Notes: generated by a model from the sequence alone, not told the origin. A DNA stretch of 29,083 nt from DAIMFL01 sp964372215 (GCA_964372215.1 CAYJQC010000044.1:1-29083), one strand, 5' to 3'; numbered from the stretch's first letter, positions 7,390 to 14,288 are shown. Made by a program: numbers and translations.

Positions 7390-7412
7390 CCTGGGACAAC
7401 GGGACAAGCGTT
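7390..7412 (-). repeat. Transposon terminal inverted repeat, right
   Basis: Exact reverse complement of 4414-4436. It begins 9 bp after the transposase stop codon and ends against the second copy of CGAGCGTC (7413-7420). Confidence 0.93.
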
Positions 7413-7451
7413 CGAGCGTCCTGTCCATCGATCACGAAATTCTGGGACACC

Positions 7452-7472
7452 CGAGGTGCAAATCGCACCTCG
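7452..7472. promoter_or_regulatory. Third copy of the leader palindrome
   Basis: CGAGGTGC-AAATC-GCACCTCG is nearly the same as the first hairpins of the leaders at 1577 and 8662, with 8-bp perfect arms. The other leader blocks are absent. It lies about 90 bp before a small open frame at 7565. It may be a partial leader, or show that the palindrome alone is the functional unit, such as a protein-binding site. Confidence 0.55.
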
Positions 7473-7564
7473 CTGGTGAGGGAATGCTCTATTTGAATTC
7501 TGTAGGTCGAAGCCATGACAACTCACAGCCATCATACTTGGCTGAAGGTCTATGGAGTACGATC

Positions 7565-7708
7565 ATGAAGAGACTACGCGTGATGGTAGACGTCTTCGGA
7601 CGCGCAGTGGATGTCGAGATTTATGTTTTTGCGATACATCAGCCCAGCTCAGAGGCGATCGAACTCGCGCCGGAGGATCGCAAGAGCCCTCCCGATCGTG
7701 AGGCATAG
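7565..7708 (+). CDS. Small hypothetical protein (47 aa)
   Basis: This is a possible small gene starting MKRLRVMVDVFGRAVDVEIY and ending in a charged tail (APEDRKSPPDREA). A GGAG lies 7 bp before the ATG, and an upstream copy of the leader palindrome resembles the arrangement of the genes at 1702 and 8789. I do not recognise a family. Its short length and the poor coding character of the surrounding DNA leave real doubt. Confidence 0.35.
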   Translation: MKRLRVMVDVFGRAVDVEIYVFAIHQPSSEAIELAPEDRKSPPDREA

Positions 7709-8208
7709 TCACCCCGGGCGCGGTCCTCAAGGAGAGTTCCTGGTGCAGCTCGGTATCAGTACAAACCGGTTGGCGCTGCCCCCTGGCGCGCCGGGAGACA
7801 TGATGATCGGCACGCTGTATCGCGGCCGAACCGAACATGCTTTTGTATCCAAGGTAGATAAAGTGATTTTCCAGGGAGGCGCCTATCGCCTCGCAAATGG
7901 GTGCACCGTAGTCTTTCATCAATGGTCGAGGCTATGGCTGTGCCGATGTGATTCGCACCTACAGTCAATGGCCCGAGTATCGATTGTACGACCATCTTTT
8001 CTATCTTCCAGCCTGTGGCGCGAAGTTATCGTACTAGGAGTTCATCGACATTTGTCAGAGGCTTGGCAACTCCTCCGCACTTCCATCTCGAGTGAGAGAT
8101 CAGCGGCCATGCCTCCGTCATCCTCTGCACCCTGGTCTCCTGCGAGCTCGCGCGCGTCCGGCGACCAAATATCCTTTGAATCGAGTTGCCCTGTTGAGGT
8201 CAGAGGTC
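7709..8208. other. No confident gene
   Basis: An open frame with a GTG at 7743 (AAGGAG upstream) encodes QLGISTNRLALPPGAPGDMM and onward for roughly 80 plausible residues (..VDKVIFQGGAYRLANGCTVVFHQW). It then degrades into low-complexity Ser/Arg sequence running into the next gene in another frame. It might be the start of a truncated gene. Nothing else was seen. Confidence 0.4.
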
Positions 8209-8661
8209 ATGTTTCGTCGTCTCCTGTACTATCGTCACGACGCTACCGCATCCCGGGTCGACCAAGACGAGTTCCATGAGGCCAGCATCGGCCGCGCGCC
8301 TGTGCTTCCGATCCGATTCCCGGACACCAGGCTGCAATTCGTGCTGGGCGGAGTCGTCTTCATCGGAGCCAGCATGCTCACGCGATATGGATCGGCGGAA
8401 ATCTCGATCGCCATGCCGCTCACCGGGCTTTTCATCATGCTCATGGCGTGCCTGTTCGATTGGCTCATGAACGCCACGCTTCCCATGACCCTGCGCCTGG
8501 TTGGCGCGACAATCATCTTCGGCGGGAGCTTTGCGAATCTCTATCTAGGGTGGCCCGAGCTACCCAGCAGCGTAGTGCTGCCCGCCGCAGGCTGCTTCCT
8601 GGCGCCCATGGGGTTCGAATTCTTCCGCTGGATCTTGCGCCGGGCAAAACCCACCGCGTGA
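8209..8661 (+). CDS. Four-helix membrane protein of unknown function
   Basis: This 150-residue protein has a charged N-terminus (MFRRLLYYRHDATASRVDQDEF) and four predicted membrane segments: LQFVLGGVVFIGASML, ISIAMPLTGLFIMLMACLF, LRLVGATIIFGGSFANLYL and SVVLPAAGCFLAPMGFEFF. I chose the ATG at 8209 because GAGGTCAGAGG precedes it; the longer frame from 8092 adds a proline- and arginine-rich stretch that does not look coding. The stop at 8661 touches structured leader B. No family is recognised. Its regular hydropathy makes it a credible gene. Confidence 0.65.
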   Translation: MFRRLLYYRHDATASRVDQDEFHEASIGRAPVLPIRFPDTRLQFVLGGVVFIGASMLTRYGSAEISIAMPLTGLFIMLMACLFDWLMNATLPMTLRLVGATIIFGGSFANLYLGWPELPSSVVLPAAGCFLAPMGFEFFRWILRRAKPTA

Positions 8662-8788
8662 GGCGAGGTGCAGATTGCACCTCGCGGTGTAGCTCCGAGC
8701 CTATCTGAGAGAATCTCAGGCGTTCATTGGTGGAGCGGCCCGCGCGAAGCGCGGCATCGCCACAGGGCCAACAGAGCGGAGAAGGCGT
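8662..8788 (+). promoter_or_regulatory. Structured leader, copy B
   Basis: This matches the leader at 1577-1701 along nearly its whole length. The first palindrome is identical (8663-8685, 10-bp arms). The second keeps its CTGAGA/TCTCAG arms around a different loop (8705-8719). The third is a clean hairpin CCGCGC-GAA-GCGCGG (8740-8754), enclosed by GTGG...CCAC. It ends at the ATG of a 104-residue gene. The spacing from palindrome to start codon is 124 nt in copy A and 126 nt here. Confidence 0.6.
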
Positions 8789-9103
8789 ATGCCACAAACT
8801 CTTTTGCGTGATTACCGCGTCCTAATATCATTGGCGATCCTGCGTCATTTGCGGGAGCGGCTATCGGAATCCGCTAACTTATCGTTGCTGTCTGGCGAGC
8901 AACTCCTGCCGTCTATAGCTATTGACGCACTTCGTAGTGCGTCGTTCGATGCGCTCAAATCCGACCTAGAGAAGGCGTTACTTGCTGTTGGAGATGAGCG
9001 ACTGGAGAGGAGCCTACAGGCCATATTTCATTCAGTAGAACCAGAACCCCAGATTTCTCTTGACTACGACGGCAAAAGTGACCGGGTGAACCGGATGGCC
9101 TGA
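8789..9103 (+). CDS. Hypothetical helical protein (104 aa)
   Basis: This 104-residue, mostly helical soluble protein (ILRHLRERLSESANLSLLSG, then EQLLPSIAIDALRSASFDAL) is not one I recognise. GGAG lies 7 bp before the ATG. It follows structured leader B directly, so its expression probably depends on that element. A second small gene follows 49 bp after its stop and may share the transcript. Codon usage is less GC-rich than in the inositol genes, in keeping with the accessory block. Confidence 0.55.
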   Translation: MPQTLLRDYRVLISLAILRHLRERLSESANLSLLSGEQLLPSIAIDALRSASFDALKSDLEKALLAVGDERLERSLQAIFHSVEPEPQISLDYDGKSDRVNRMA

Positions 9104-9152
9104 TCAAGCAGTCAACAACTTCCGCCGTCACATCGTCGCTGGAGAAATGCTT

Positions 9153-9524
9153 ATGTTGAAAAATATCCTTCGCCGTAAGTTCGGGTCACGATCACAAGGC
9201 TGCGATGAAGTTCTTATAGTAGCCGATCCGCAACCACAGCTGTTTCCTCCGATCGGGAATGTGAGCCATTTCGCATTCATGGATCCTCAAGTTCGCGATG
9301 AACGGCGAACCCGCACATCCTCAATGATGGCCATTCTTCGATGGCTTCGAGGCCGGTCCCTTGATCAAGAGCCTGACGTCGTTGCGTGGATCAGTGACGC
9401 ACGCCCTCCTCTAGATGATAGCGAAGCAATCGTCGAGAACGACAACGGTTACTCCCTACGTTCAGCACCTCGCGGCGAAGCGCCGGATAGTGCCTTCGCC
9501 AATGCCGCGGGGATTGCGCGGTGA
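9153..9524 (+). CDS. Hypothetical protein (123 aa)
   Basis: The protein begins MLKNILRRKFGSRSQGCDEV and contains ILRWLRGRSLDQEPDVVAWI. No domain is recognised. I prefer the ATG at 9153 to the one at 9147 because the GGAG at 9141 is then 8 bp away rather than 2. It follows the 104-residue gene in the same direction, so the two may form an operon under leader B. Gene status is moderately likely. Confidence 0.45.
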   Translation: MLKNILRRKFGSRSQGCDEVLIVADPQPQLFPPIGNVSHFAFMDPQVRDERRTRTSSMMAILRWLRGRSLDQEPDVVAWISDARPPLDDSEAIVENDNGYSLRSAPRGEAPDSAFANAAGIAR

Positions 9525-9567
9525 GCACCTCCGGCGGCAAGCGCGTCTCCGGCACGCCCTGCCGCCA

Positions 9568-10164
9568 TCATGATTTCACATCCAGCGAGTTGATGATCGC
9601 CCGGAATTCGGGCTCGAGGCCTTCGTAGTCCGCAACCGCCGTGCGGCAGCTGGCGGTATAGATGTTGCCGTGCTTCATGACCATGCCATGGAGAATGCGT
9701 TCGCCGTCTCGCTCGCTGACGGCCTCGACCGCCGGCTTGCCTTTGATTTCGCTGCGTCTCACGCTGATGAACTTGCCGTCCCCGGCGATGAGCTTTATGG
9801 CAAAGAAGTTCAGGTAGTTGTCGTCCACGAACGTCTCTTCGACGAGTTGGGCATAGCCCGGGCCGGACGACGGCACGACCAGCATGACGACGCAGCTCGC
9901 CCATTGCTCGCCCAGGCGCACGAGCCCTGCCGTCTGATTGGTCGCACCATGGACTTCAACCCATGACTCCAGCGCGATCACACTAAACGCTGGACGGTCG
10001 ATGCGGATGGAATGGCTGTCGACCTGTGCGCTGCATGCAAGGGGGTGGCGGCAGCCAAAATGGCGGCGAGGCGTCGTGCGCGCCTCCGCGCCGGCCCGGA
10101 TGAGTCCGCCACGACAATCTTCCTCCGCACGAGCGTGCTGGCGTGTTTGCCTTTTGCTCGCCAT
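9568..10164 (-). CDS. Hypothetical exported protein, possibly frameshifted at the 5' end
   Basis: The C-terminal 140 residues look like a genuine folded domain: IRIDRPAFSVIALESWVEVH, the hydrophobic strand WASCVVMLVVPSS, FVDDNYLNFFAIKLI, and the ending GLEPEFRAIINSLDVKS, a pattern seen in small secreted PsbP/Mog1-like proteins. The first 50 residues in this frame look non-coding. In the neighbouring frame the same DNA gives RRRARRLAAILAAATPLHAA, a good signal peptide. One frameshift near 10020-10050 would join the two, so the gene may be broken or the window may contain a sequencing indel. Function is unknown. Confidence 0.5.
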   Translation of the reverse strand: MASKRQTRQHARAEEDCRGGLIRAGAEARTTPRRHFGCRHPLACSAQVDSHSIRIDRPAFSVIALESWVEVHGATNQTAGLVRLGEQWASCVVMLVVPSSGPGYAQLVEETFVDDNYLNFFAIKLIAGDGKFISVRRSEIKGKPAVEAVSERDGERILHGMVMKHGNIYTASCRTAVADYEGLEPEFRAIINSLDVKS

Positions 10165-10254
10165 AGTGGCGCTTTCCTATCGGTCCGTCCAGTGGGCGGG
10201 TGGAAATGGCCGACGCTCATGGCCGCGCACTTTTCGGCGGGAAAGGGGAGAATC

Positions 10255-10578
10255 ATGGCACTTGAAAAACTAGAATGCTTCGCCCTTGTGGTTGCACTCA
10301 CAGCTTGTGCCAGTTCGGCAGCGCAAACAGATAGCGCAATCCCAGCGCGCACCTGCACAGCGGATCAGGGTTCCGATCGCGCGATGTGCGTCACCATGAT
10401 CGGTGCGATGCGAGCGGTGCTGGGCGACGCGAAGGTCGTCTGCTCTCCCGTAGATCCTCACGATCTTTCGGATACTTACGCCGTCATCGAATGGATACGA
10501 GACCACCCTGACCGGCAGGGCGAAAAACTTGGGGCGGTCACTGAAGAGGTGCTACGAGAACTTCATCCCTGTCCTTAA
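10255..10578 (+). CDS. Rap1a/Tai-like lipoprotein
   Basis: This 107-residue protein has a short signal sequence ending in a lipobox (LTAC, Cys18), so it is probably an outer-membrane or periplasmic lipoprotein. The mature part has two features of the Rap1a/Tai domain: CVTMIGAMRAVLGDAKVVCS with paired cysteines, and a C-terminal helix pair ending ...IEWIRDHPDRQGEKL and LRELHPCP. Rap1a and Tai proteins are immunity proteins against type VI amidase effectors, but many relatives have no effector nearby and none is seen here. I chose the ATG at 10255 for its AAAGGGGAG site and signal peptide; the longer frame from 10012 is not credible upstream. Confidence 0.65.
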   Translation: MALEKLECFALVVALTACASSAAQTDSAIPARTCTADQGSDRAMCVTMIGAMRAVLGDAKVVCSPVDPHDLSDTYAVIEWIRDHPDRQGEKLGAVTEEVLRELHPCP

Positions 10579-10730
10579 ACAGCTAGGCGGCCGGGCAGCT
10601 CATGCCATGCAGCCCGGCCTCCGCCAATGACGCCAATGACGGCTCGTCATCGTCGGCGTCATGCCATCTTCTGCTATGCGTCGTTGCGCTGCCGGCGCGA
10701 AAACGAGGGCTTTGGCATTCACGCTTGGTG

Positions 10731-10914
10731 TCAGATCTTGCGCGCCTTGGGTAGTGTCGTCTTGGCACCATCGAGCCGATCATGAAGCCAAGCAAAAACC
10801 TCTTCGGCCGGAATACCCACCCCCGGTCTCAAAGTCACGGTCTGCTTCGGCGTCGCGCCTCGCGTTCTCTGCGGGCGACAGCGACGGCATAGCCTCGTCT
10901 GTGACTCTAGGCAT
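10731..10914 (-). pseudogene. Small antitoxin gene with a frameshift
   Basis: From an ATG at 10914 with GAGGAA upstream, the minus strand reads MPRVTDEAMPSLSPAENARR, then DAEADRDFETG. After a G-run it must change frame to continue as GIPAEEVFAWLHDRLDG followed by AKTTLPKARKI and a stop. The join recreates the familiar DFE.G.GIPAEEVFAWL ending of small antitoxins of the ParD/RelB-like type. The total is 184 bp, one base off a multiple of three, consistent with a single indel in the run near 10825. No matching toxin is left next to it. Confidence 0.6.
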
Positions 10915-10992
10915 GTGCTTCCTCAATATGCGCGCCAAACCCAGCAGAGACGCTATAGTGGTGTTCTCGCGGCCGCTGCCAAGGCCCGTGTC

Positions 10993-11440
10993 TCAAGCTG
11001 GCAAGAGCCCCAGGATTTGCTGACGAACTAGGTCGCCCGCTCTATCGATGTCGTAACTAACGCCGGCGCGGATCAGCTGCTTCATGTCCGATCTGAACCC
11101 AGCGTGCCTCAAGCGCTCTTCCAGCGCATCGACGAATTCGGCGCGGCTGATCACCTTTCCCTCCTCAGCCATGTAGTGCCTGAATGCCTCCGCGACGACT
11201 ATCGGGTCGGCACCTGATTTCGGAGTGCTCAGTGCTAGATACAGGTCGAAGGGATCACGCCCCCGGATGCGCTGGTACAACGCCCTCAGCTTGGTGCCAA
11301 GCATCTCGTTGATGTCGTAAGATACGAGCTTGGTCGAGCTGGTCCTCGCCTTGAAACGGACAGGAGAACGAAAGCGCCACCGGCGATAGATACGGACTCC
11401 GCACAGTAACATTGGCTTCTATTTTGATCTTCGTCGCGGA
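10993..11440 (-). pseudogene. AbiEii/AbiGii-type nucleotidyltransferase toxin, remnant
   Basis: The minus strand carries SYDINEMLGTKLRALYQRIR GRDPFDLYLAL, the characteristic central motif of AbiEii-like toxins (ELLGTKLRALYQRRKGRDLFDL), followed by a normal-looking C-terminus to the stop. The preceding KIKIEAN strand and VTVRSPYLSPVALSF lie in a different frame, so there is a frameshift around 11340-11360. The N-terminal nucleotidyltransferase motif (GGTAL...R.S.DID) is missing. Intact members transfer nucleotides to target RNA as abortive-infection toxins. This one cannot be functional. Confidence 0.7.
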
Positions 11441-11536
11441 GCAGGGTTCGTGGTCTATCTCGGCAACGACTTGCTGTCATTCGGCACAGGCCGCATTGCC
11501 ACCCCAGCGTCCATGCTGTGGGCGTTTTCGAAATAG
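11441..11536 (+). pseudogene. DUF4143-type ATPase, C-terminal scrap
   Basis: About 30 residues, GFVVYLGNDLLSFGTG then RIATPASMLWAFSK and a stop, match the usual ending of AAA-type ATPases with a C-terminal DUF4143 domain (VVYxGD..LPFG....P.S.LW). Nothing of the rest of the gene is present. The piece abuts the opposite-strand AbiEii remnant, so a recombination junction probably lies near 11441. The fragment is short and the call rests on the motif alone. Confidence 0.45.
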
Positions 11537-12115
11537 GCGCGTTCAATCGCCAAGGCCGCTGCCGCCCCTTTCACTTTTCTCAGATCCTCGCCAGTGCCGC
11601 CCCAGTGCATTGCGCTCAACTTGCTGAAACCGACATTCAATGTCGGTTTCGGAAGGCCGGCCGACCGGCCTGGAATGTAGGGGGCGGCGACTGGCGCTCG
11701 CGGCGCCACTCGTCGCGCGGTTCGGTGAGTCGAGCCGTAGGATGCCATCGCGTCCAGCTCGCCAATGGCTGAACGGTGTCGATCGGTCACCTGAGGGTCA
11801 CCCGGCACCGTTCAGAAGCAATCTCCGCCGCGACAGACATACAGATGCTGCTGGCGGTGAAGAGCATGGCGGCGAACCGCAACGGCCTGGTAGACGGCAC
11901 TCGAAGACCTGGTTCTGCGCGACCTCAACACACCGAGCATCAATCGTCGGCGCCGCGCCCACATGCCCCGCGCTCTGATGGGCGTATGGTACCGGATGAG
12001 TCGCCATGCTGACTGAGCTGACGAGCCCGCGCGGTTGGCAGCCAAGAACGGCCCGTTATGGTTGCAAACAGAACGCCGCAAGTAACGACGGCGACCTCTG
12101 TGTGGTGAAAGCTGC
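11537..12115. other. Stretch without a confident gene
   Basis: The only frame with some protein character is on the minus strand at about 11455-11610 (GEDLRKVKGAAAALAIERAY). It has no good start and overlaps the DUF4143 scrap. A 25-bp near-perfect palindrome lies at 11626-11650. The promoter of the PEP-CTERM gene should lie in the last 100 bases, but no clear -35/-10 pair was identified. Confidence 0.45.
11626..11650. repeat. 25-bp palindrome
   Basis: GAAACCGACATT and AATGTCGGTTTC are perfect 12-bp inverted arms around a single C. The one-base spacer makes an RNA hairpin unlikely without opening pairs, so a dimeric protein-binding site or element end is more natural. It lies in non-coding DNA between remnants. 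No T-run follows, so it is not a typical terminator. Confidence 0.6.
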
Positions 12116-13324
12116 ATGCGTCTCATGGTGAGCGCCGCTCTGGCGGCGATTGCGATTTCTGCAACCGCGCCGGCTGCCGCAGTGCCGACCTATTCGGTGA
12201 CCGACCTTGGTAACCTGCCGGGCGGCGCGGACTCCAGCGAGGCCTTCGCGATCAACGATGCCGGGCAAGTCGTGGGCAGAAGCAGCGCGGATAGTGGAGG
12301 CGCGTTTCTGTGGCCCAAGGAAACCGGCATGGTCGCCTTGGGCGTTCTGCCGGGAACGTCAGGCTCTTCGAACGGCTTCGGCATTAACTCACATGGCCAC
12401 GTCGTGGGCGAGATGTGGGTTGTCGGCGACACCGCGCACGCCTTTCTCTGGACTCCCGATAGCGGCATGCAGGACTTGGGAGAGCTACCGCCCACAGGCG
12501 GAGAATCCGACGCCAGGGGTATCAACTCCGCCGGCCAGATCGTCGGCCACAGCTGGACGACCCACGACGTCAACGCGTTCCTCTGGACGAGCGCTACCGG
12601 CATGCAGAACCTCGGCGATTTTCCAGGTGATCCCGACATGAGCGGCGCGCACGCCATCAGCGAGGCCGGCCTCGTGGTGGGCTGGGCCTCCGATCCGGAT
12701 GGCATTCGAGCCTTCCTTTGGTCGCCGGACGCCGGCATGCAGGACATTGGCGAGCTGCCCGGCGGCAGCGGGCAAACCTATGCCACCGACATCAATGCCT
12801 CAGGCACAGTGGTGGGACACAGCAAGGGCCGAGCATTCATTTGGACGACCGACGGCGGGATGCTCGAACTTAGCGCGGGCTTTGGCGACGCGCGCGGAAT
12901 CAACGACCAGGGACAGGTCATCGGGTTTGGCGAAAACGGGCCGTTTCTCTGGACGGCAATCGACGGCATGCTCAATCTGCAGTCTCTGGTCGATGACACC
13001 GGCCAGGGCTGGGTGCTCGGCAATGCCTGGGGGATTAACAATGCCGGGCAAATCGTCGGCCACGGCCTCAATCCAGAAGGCGTCTACCACGCCTACCTCT
13101 TGACTCCGGTCGAGGCCGTACCCGAGCCCTCCACTGTAGCGGTCCTGTTGGCAGGACTTCTCGGACTGGCGCTGTGCTGCCTCCGCGCGCTGGGAGTCAG
13201 CCCTGTACCTTCGCTTGGGCGCCGCGTCGATCATCGTCAGAGGCGAACATCTGAGCCGCCCGTTAGGGATGCTATTTCGTATCCTCATGACACCGATTTT
13301 CGGCATTATGAGGTAGCGAATTAG
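12116..13324 (+). CDS. HAF-repeat PEP-CTERM exported protein
   Basis: This 402-residue exported protein has a signal peptide (AALAAIAISATAPAAA) and about seven HAF-type repeats of roughly 45 residues. Typical units are GINSHGHVVGEMWVV...AHAFLW and GMQDLGELPPTGGES followed by INSAGQIVG. Near residue 335 comes a PEP-CTERM sorting signal, VPEPSTVAVLLAGLLGLALC C, with an arginine soon after. PEP-CTERM proteins are processed by exosortase and often occur in biofilm or exopolysaccharide makers (family knowledge). Unusually, about 45 further residues follow the membrane segment, where the family normally ends within a few residues; a mutated original stop would explain this. The start is 12116, or 12125 three codons later. 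Confidence 0.85.
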   Translation: MRLMVSAALAAIAISATAPAAAVPTYSVTDLGNLPGGADSSEAFAINDAGQVVGRSSADSGGAFLWPKETGMVALGVLPGTSGSSNGFGINSHGHVVGEMWVVGDTAHAFLWTPDSGMQDLGELPPTGGESDARGINSAGQIVGHSWTTHDVNAFLWTSATGMQNLGDFPGDPDMSGAHAISEAGLVVGWASDPDGIRAFLWSPDAGMQDIGELPGGSGQTYATDINASGTVVGHSKGRAFIWTTDGGMLELSAGFGDARGINDQGQVIGFGENGPFLWTAIDGMLNLQSLVDDTGQGWVLGNAWGINNAGQIVGHGLNPEGVYHAYLLTPVEAVPEPSTVAVLLAGLLGLALCCLRALGVSPVPSLGRRVDHRQRRTSEPPVRDAISYPHDTDFRHYEVAN

Positions 13325-13351
13325 CACCGACGCGCACGGTGTCGATTTTTT
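13324..13351 (+). terminator. Rho-independent terminator after the PEP-CTERM gene
   Basis: GCACCG and CGGTGT form a short stem around ACGCGCA, followed after TCGA by six Ts. It begins immediately after the stop codon. The stem is short, so strength is uncertain. Confidence 0.5.
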
Positions 13352-13407
13352 CCAAGCTTTCAACGCGAGCCAGTTGAGTAGCCGGGGGTGTCCACGACGA
13401 TCCTCCA

Positions 13408-13893
13408 CTATTCAGGCGATGAACCCTTCTCGTCGGGCCTGCGTCGCAATGCCAACCTCACGTCGTCGCTCAACTTCCGCCGACGTTCCGCCTCCTTCTC
13501 GGCCTCGACTCTCTCACGCTCTCGGATAGTTTGTTCGTGAAGCGCCAAGAGCCTGGACCCCGGAGGATCGGATGCGAAAGCCTGGTGGTCATTTACCTCG
13601 AGGAGAACGACGTATGTCGGATATTGGATAAGGAAGACAAGAACATCAGACGCAGCACCGCCGAGATGCAGGTGCAAGATACCTGTCTCCTCCAGCAGCC
13701 GATCGCGATCGGTATCGATCCCAGATCGATAGTACCGCTCAGGAACGATGTGGCCCTTCTCGATGCGCTCCACGAGCTCGACAAGCTCGCGCGCCAGATT
13801 GGGGGCGCGCGAAAGCCCGACGTAATCTCGGTACAGGGGCAACTTGAAGACGGGTTTGGGCTTTGCCTCGACCCGAGGCAGCCGCAGCCTCAT
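13408..13893 (-). CDS. Hypothetical protein, candidate toxin of a two-gene unit
   Basis: This 161-residue protein has a central beta-rich core, ETGILHLHLGGAASDVLVFL then IQYPTYVVLLEVNDHQAF, and a long charged C-terminal helix (HEQTIRERERVEAEKEAER). The core resembles small toxin folds in which a strand carrying HLH is followed by a hydrophobic hairpin and a conserved H..F. I cannot name the family. It starts 15 bp after the stop of a 64-residue gene in the same direction. Size order and spacing fit an antitoxin-toxin operon, an inference from arrangement and from the toxin-antitoxin debris around it. No frameshift is visible. Confidence 0.6.
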   Translation of the reverse strand: MRLRLPRVEAKPKPVFKLPLYRDYVGLSRAPNLARELVELVERIEKGHIVPERYYRSGIDTDRDRLLEETGILHLHLGGAASDVLVFLIQYPTYVVLLEVNDHQAFASDPPGSRLLALHEQTIRERERVEAEKEAERRRKLSDDVRLALRRRPDEKGSSPE

Positions 13894-13908
13894 AGCACGC
13901 GAACCCCA

Positions 13909-14103
13909 CTACTCGCAGAGTTCGGCGATGAGCTGCTCGCGCGAGAGGTTTGAGAGAGCCTTCCCCGGATTGACGTCAGCCTCATTCGCCTTCCGCAGAA
14001 GTCGAGCCTCATGCGTCTCGGCTCGCGAGGACTTCTCCGCGGCCGGGCGGGTGGCGACGCGCTTGATGGGGGGCTCCTTGATCATAGGCATAATATGTGC
14101 CAC
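13909..14103 (-). CDS. Small basic protein, candidate antitoxin
   Basis: The frame gives 64 residues from a GTG, or 60 from the ATG at 14091. It has a basic disordered N-terminus (IKEPPIKRVATRPAAEKSSR) and a C-terminal helix ending NLSREQLIAELCE. It lies directly upstream of the 161-residue gene on the same strand. No helix-turn-helix or ribbon-helix-helix is evident, so an antitoxin role rests on arrangement alone. The ribosome-binding site is weak for either start. Confidence 0.45.
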   Translation of the reverse strand: MAHIMPMIKEPPIKRVATRPAAEKSSRAETHEARLLRKANEADVNPGKALSNLSREQLIAELCE

Positions 14104-14206
14104 GCGATCTTGTGAATCAAGAGCTTAAGCATAGAAGCTCGCGCTTGATATTTCCTTACCACGGGATCCCATAGCACCGCATCGCCTAGTTCCACAGAGT
14201 AAATTA

Positions 14207-14225
14207 TGTGAAACAGCGCGATTCA
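14207..14225. repeat. 19-bp repeat, left of the addiction module
   Basis: TGTGAAACAGCGCGATTCA here matches 14973-14991 at 18 of 19 positions, in the same orientation. The right copy begins the tandem-repeat zone that looks like an insertion-sequence end. The two copies flank the ParD/ParE-like module at 14289-14813. Confidence 0.55.
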
Positions 14226-14288
14226 CGGGGTCGACGAATTTGCCCGCCGAACCAATATCTGGTTAAGAGTGCCGCACGAGGATCCGAC

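Larger units (their letters stand above)
4414..7412 (+). mobile_element. IS1595-family transposon with restriction-modification-like cargo
   Basis: This 2999-bp element is bounded by 23-bp perfect inverted repeats (4414-4436 and 7390-7412) and flanked by 8-bp direct repeats. It encodes a complete IS1595-type transposase near its right end, with the stop only 9 bp from the right repeat. The left two-thirds hold two convergently placed, overlapping passenger genes: a DNA methyltransferase and an endonuclease-like protein. Cargo-bearing IS1595 elements are known as a minority of the family. Here a modification-restriction pair would make loss of the transposon costly. All three genes look intact and the ends are perfect, so it may still be mobile. 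Confidence 0.92.
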
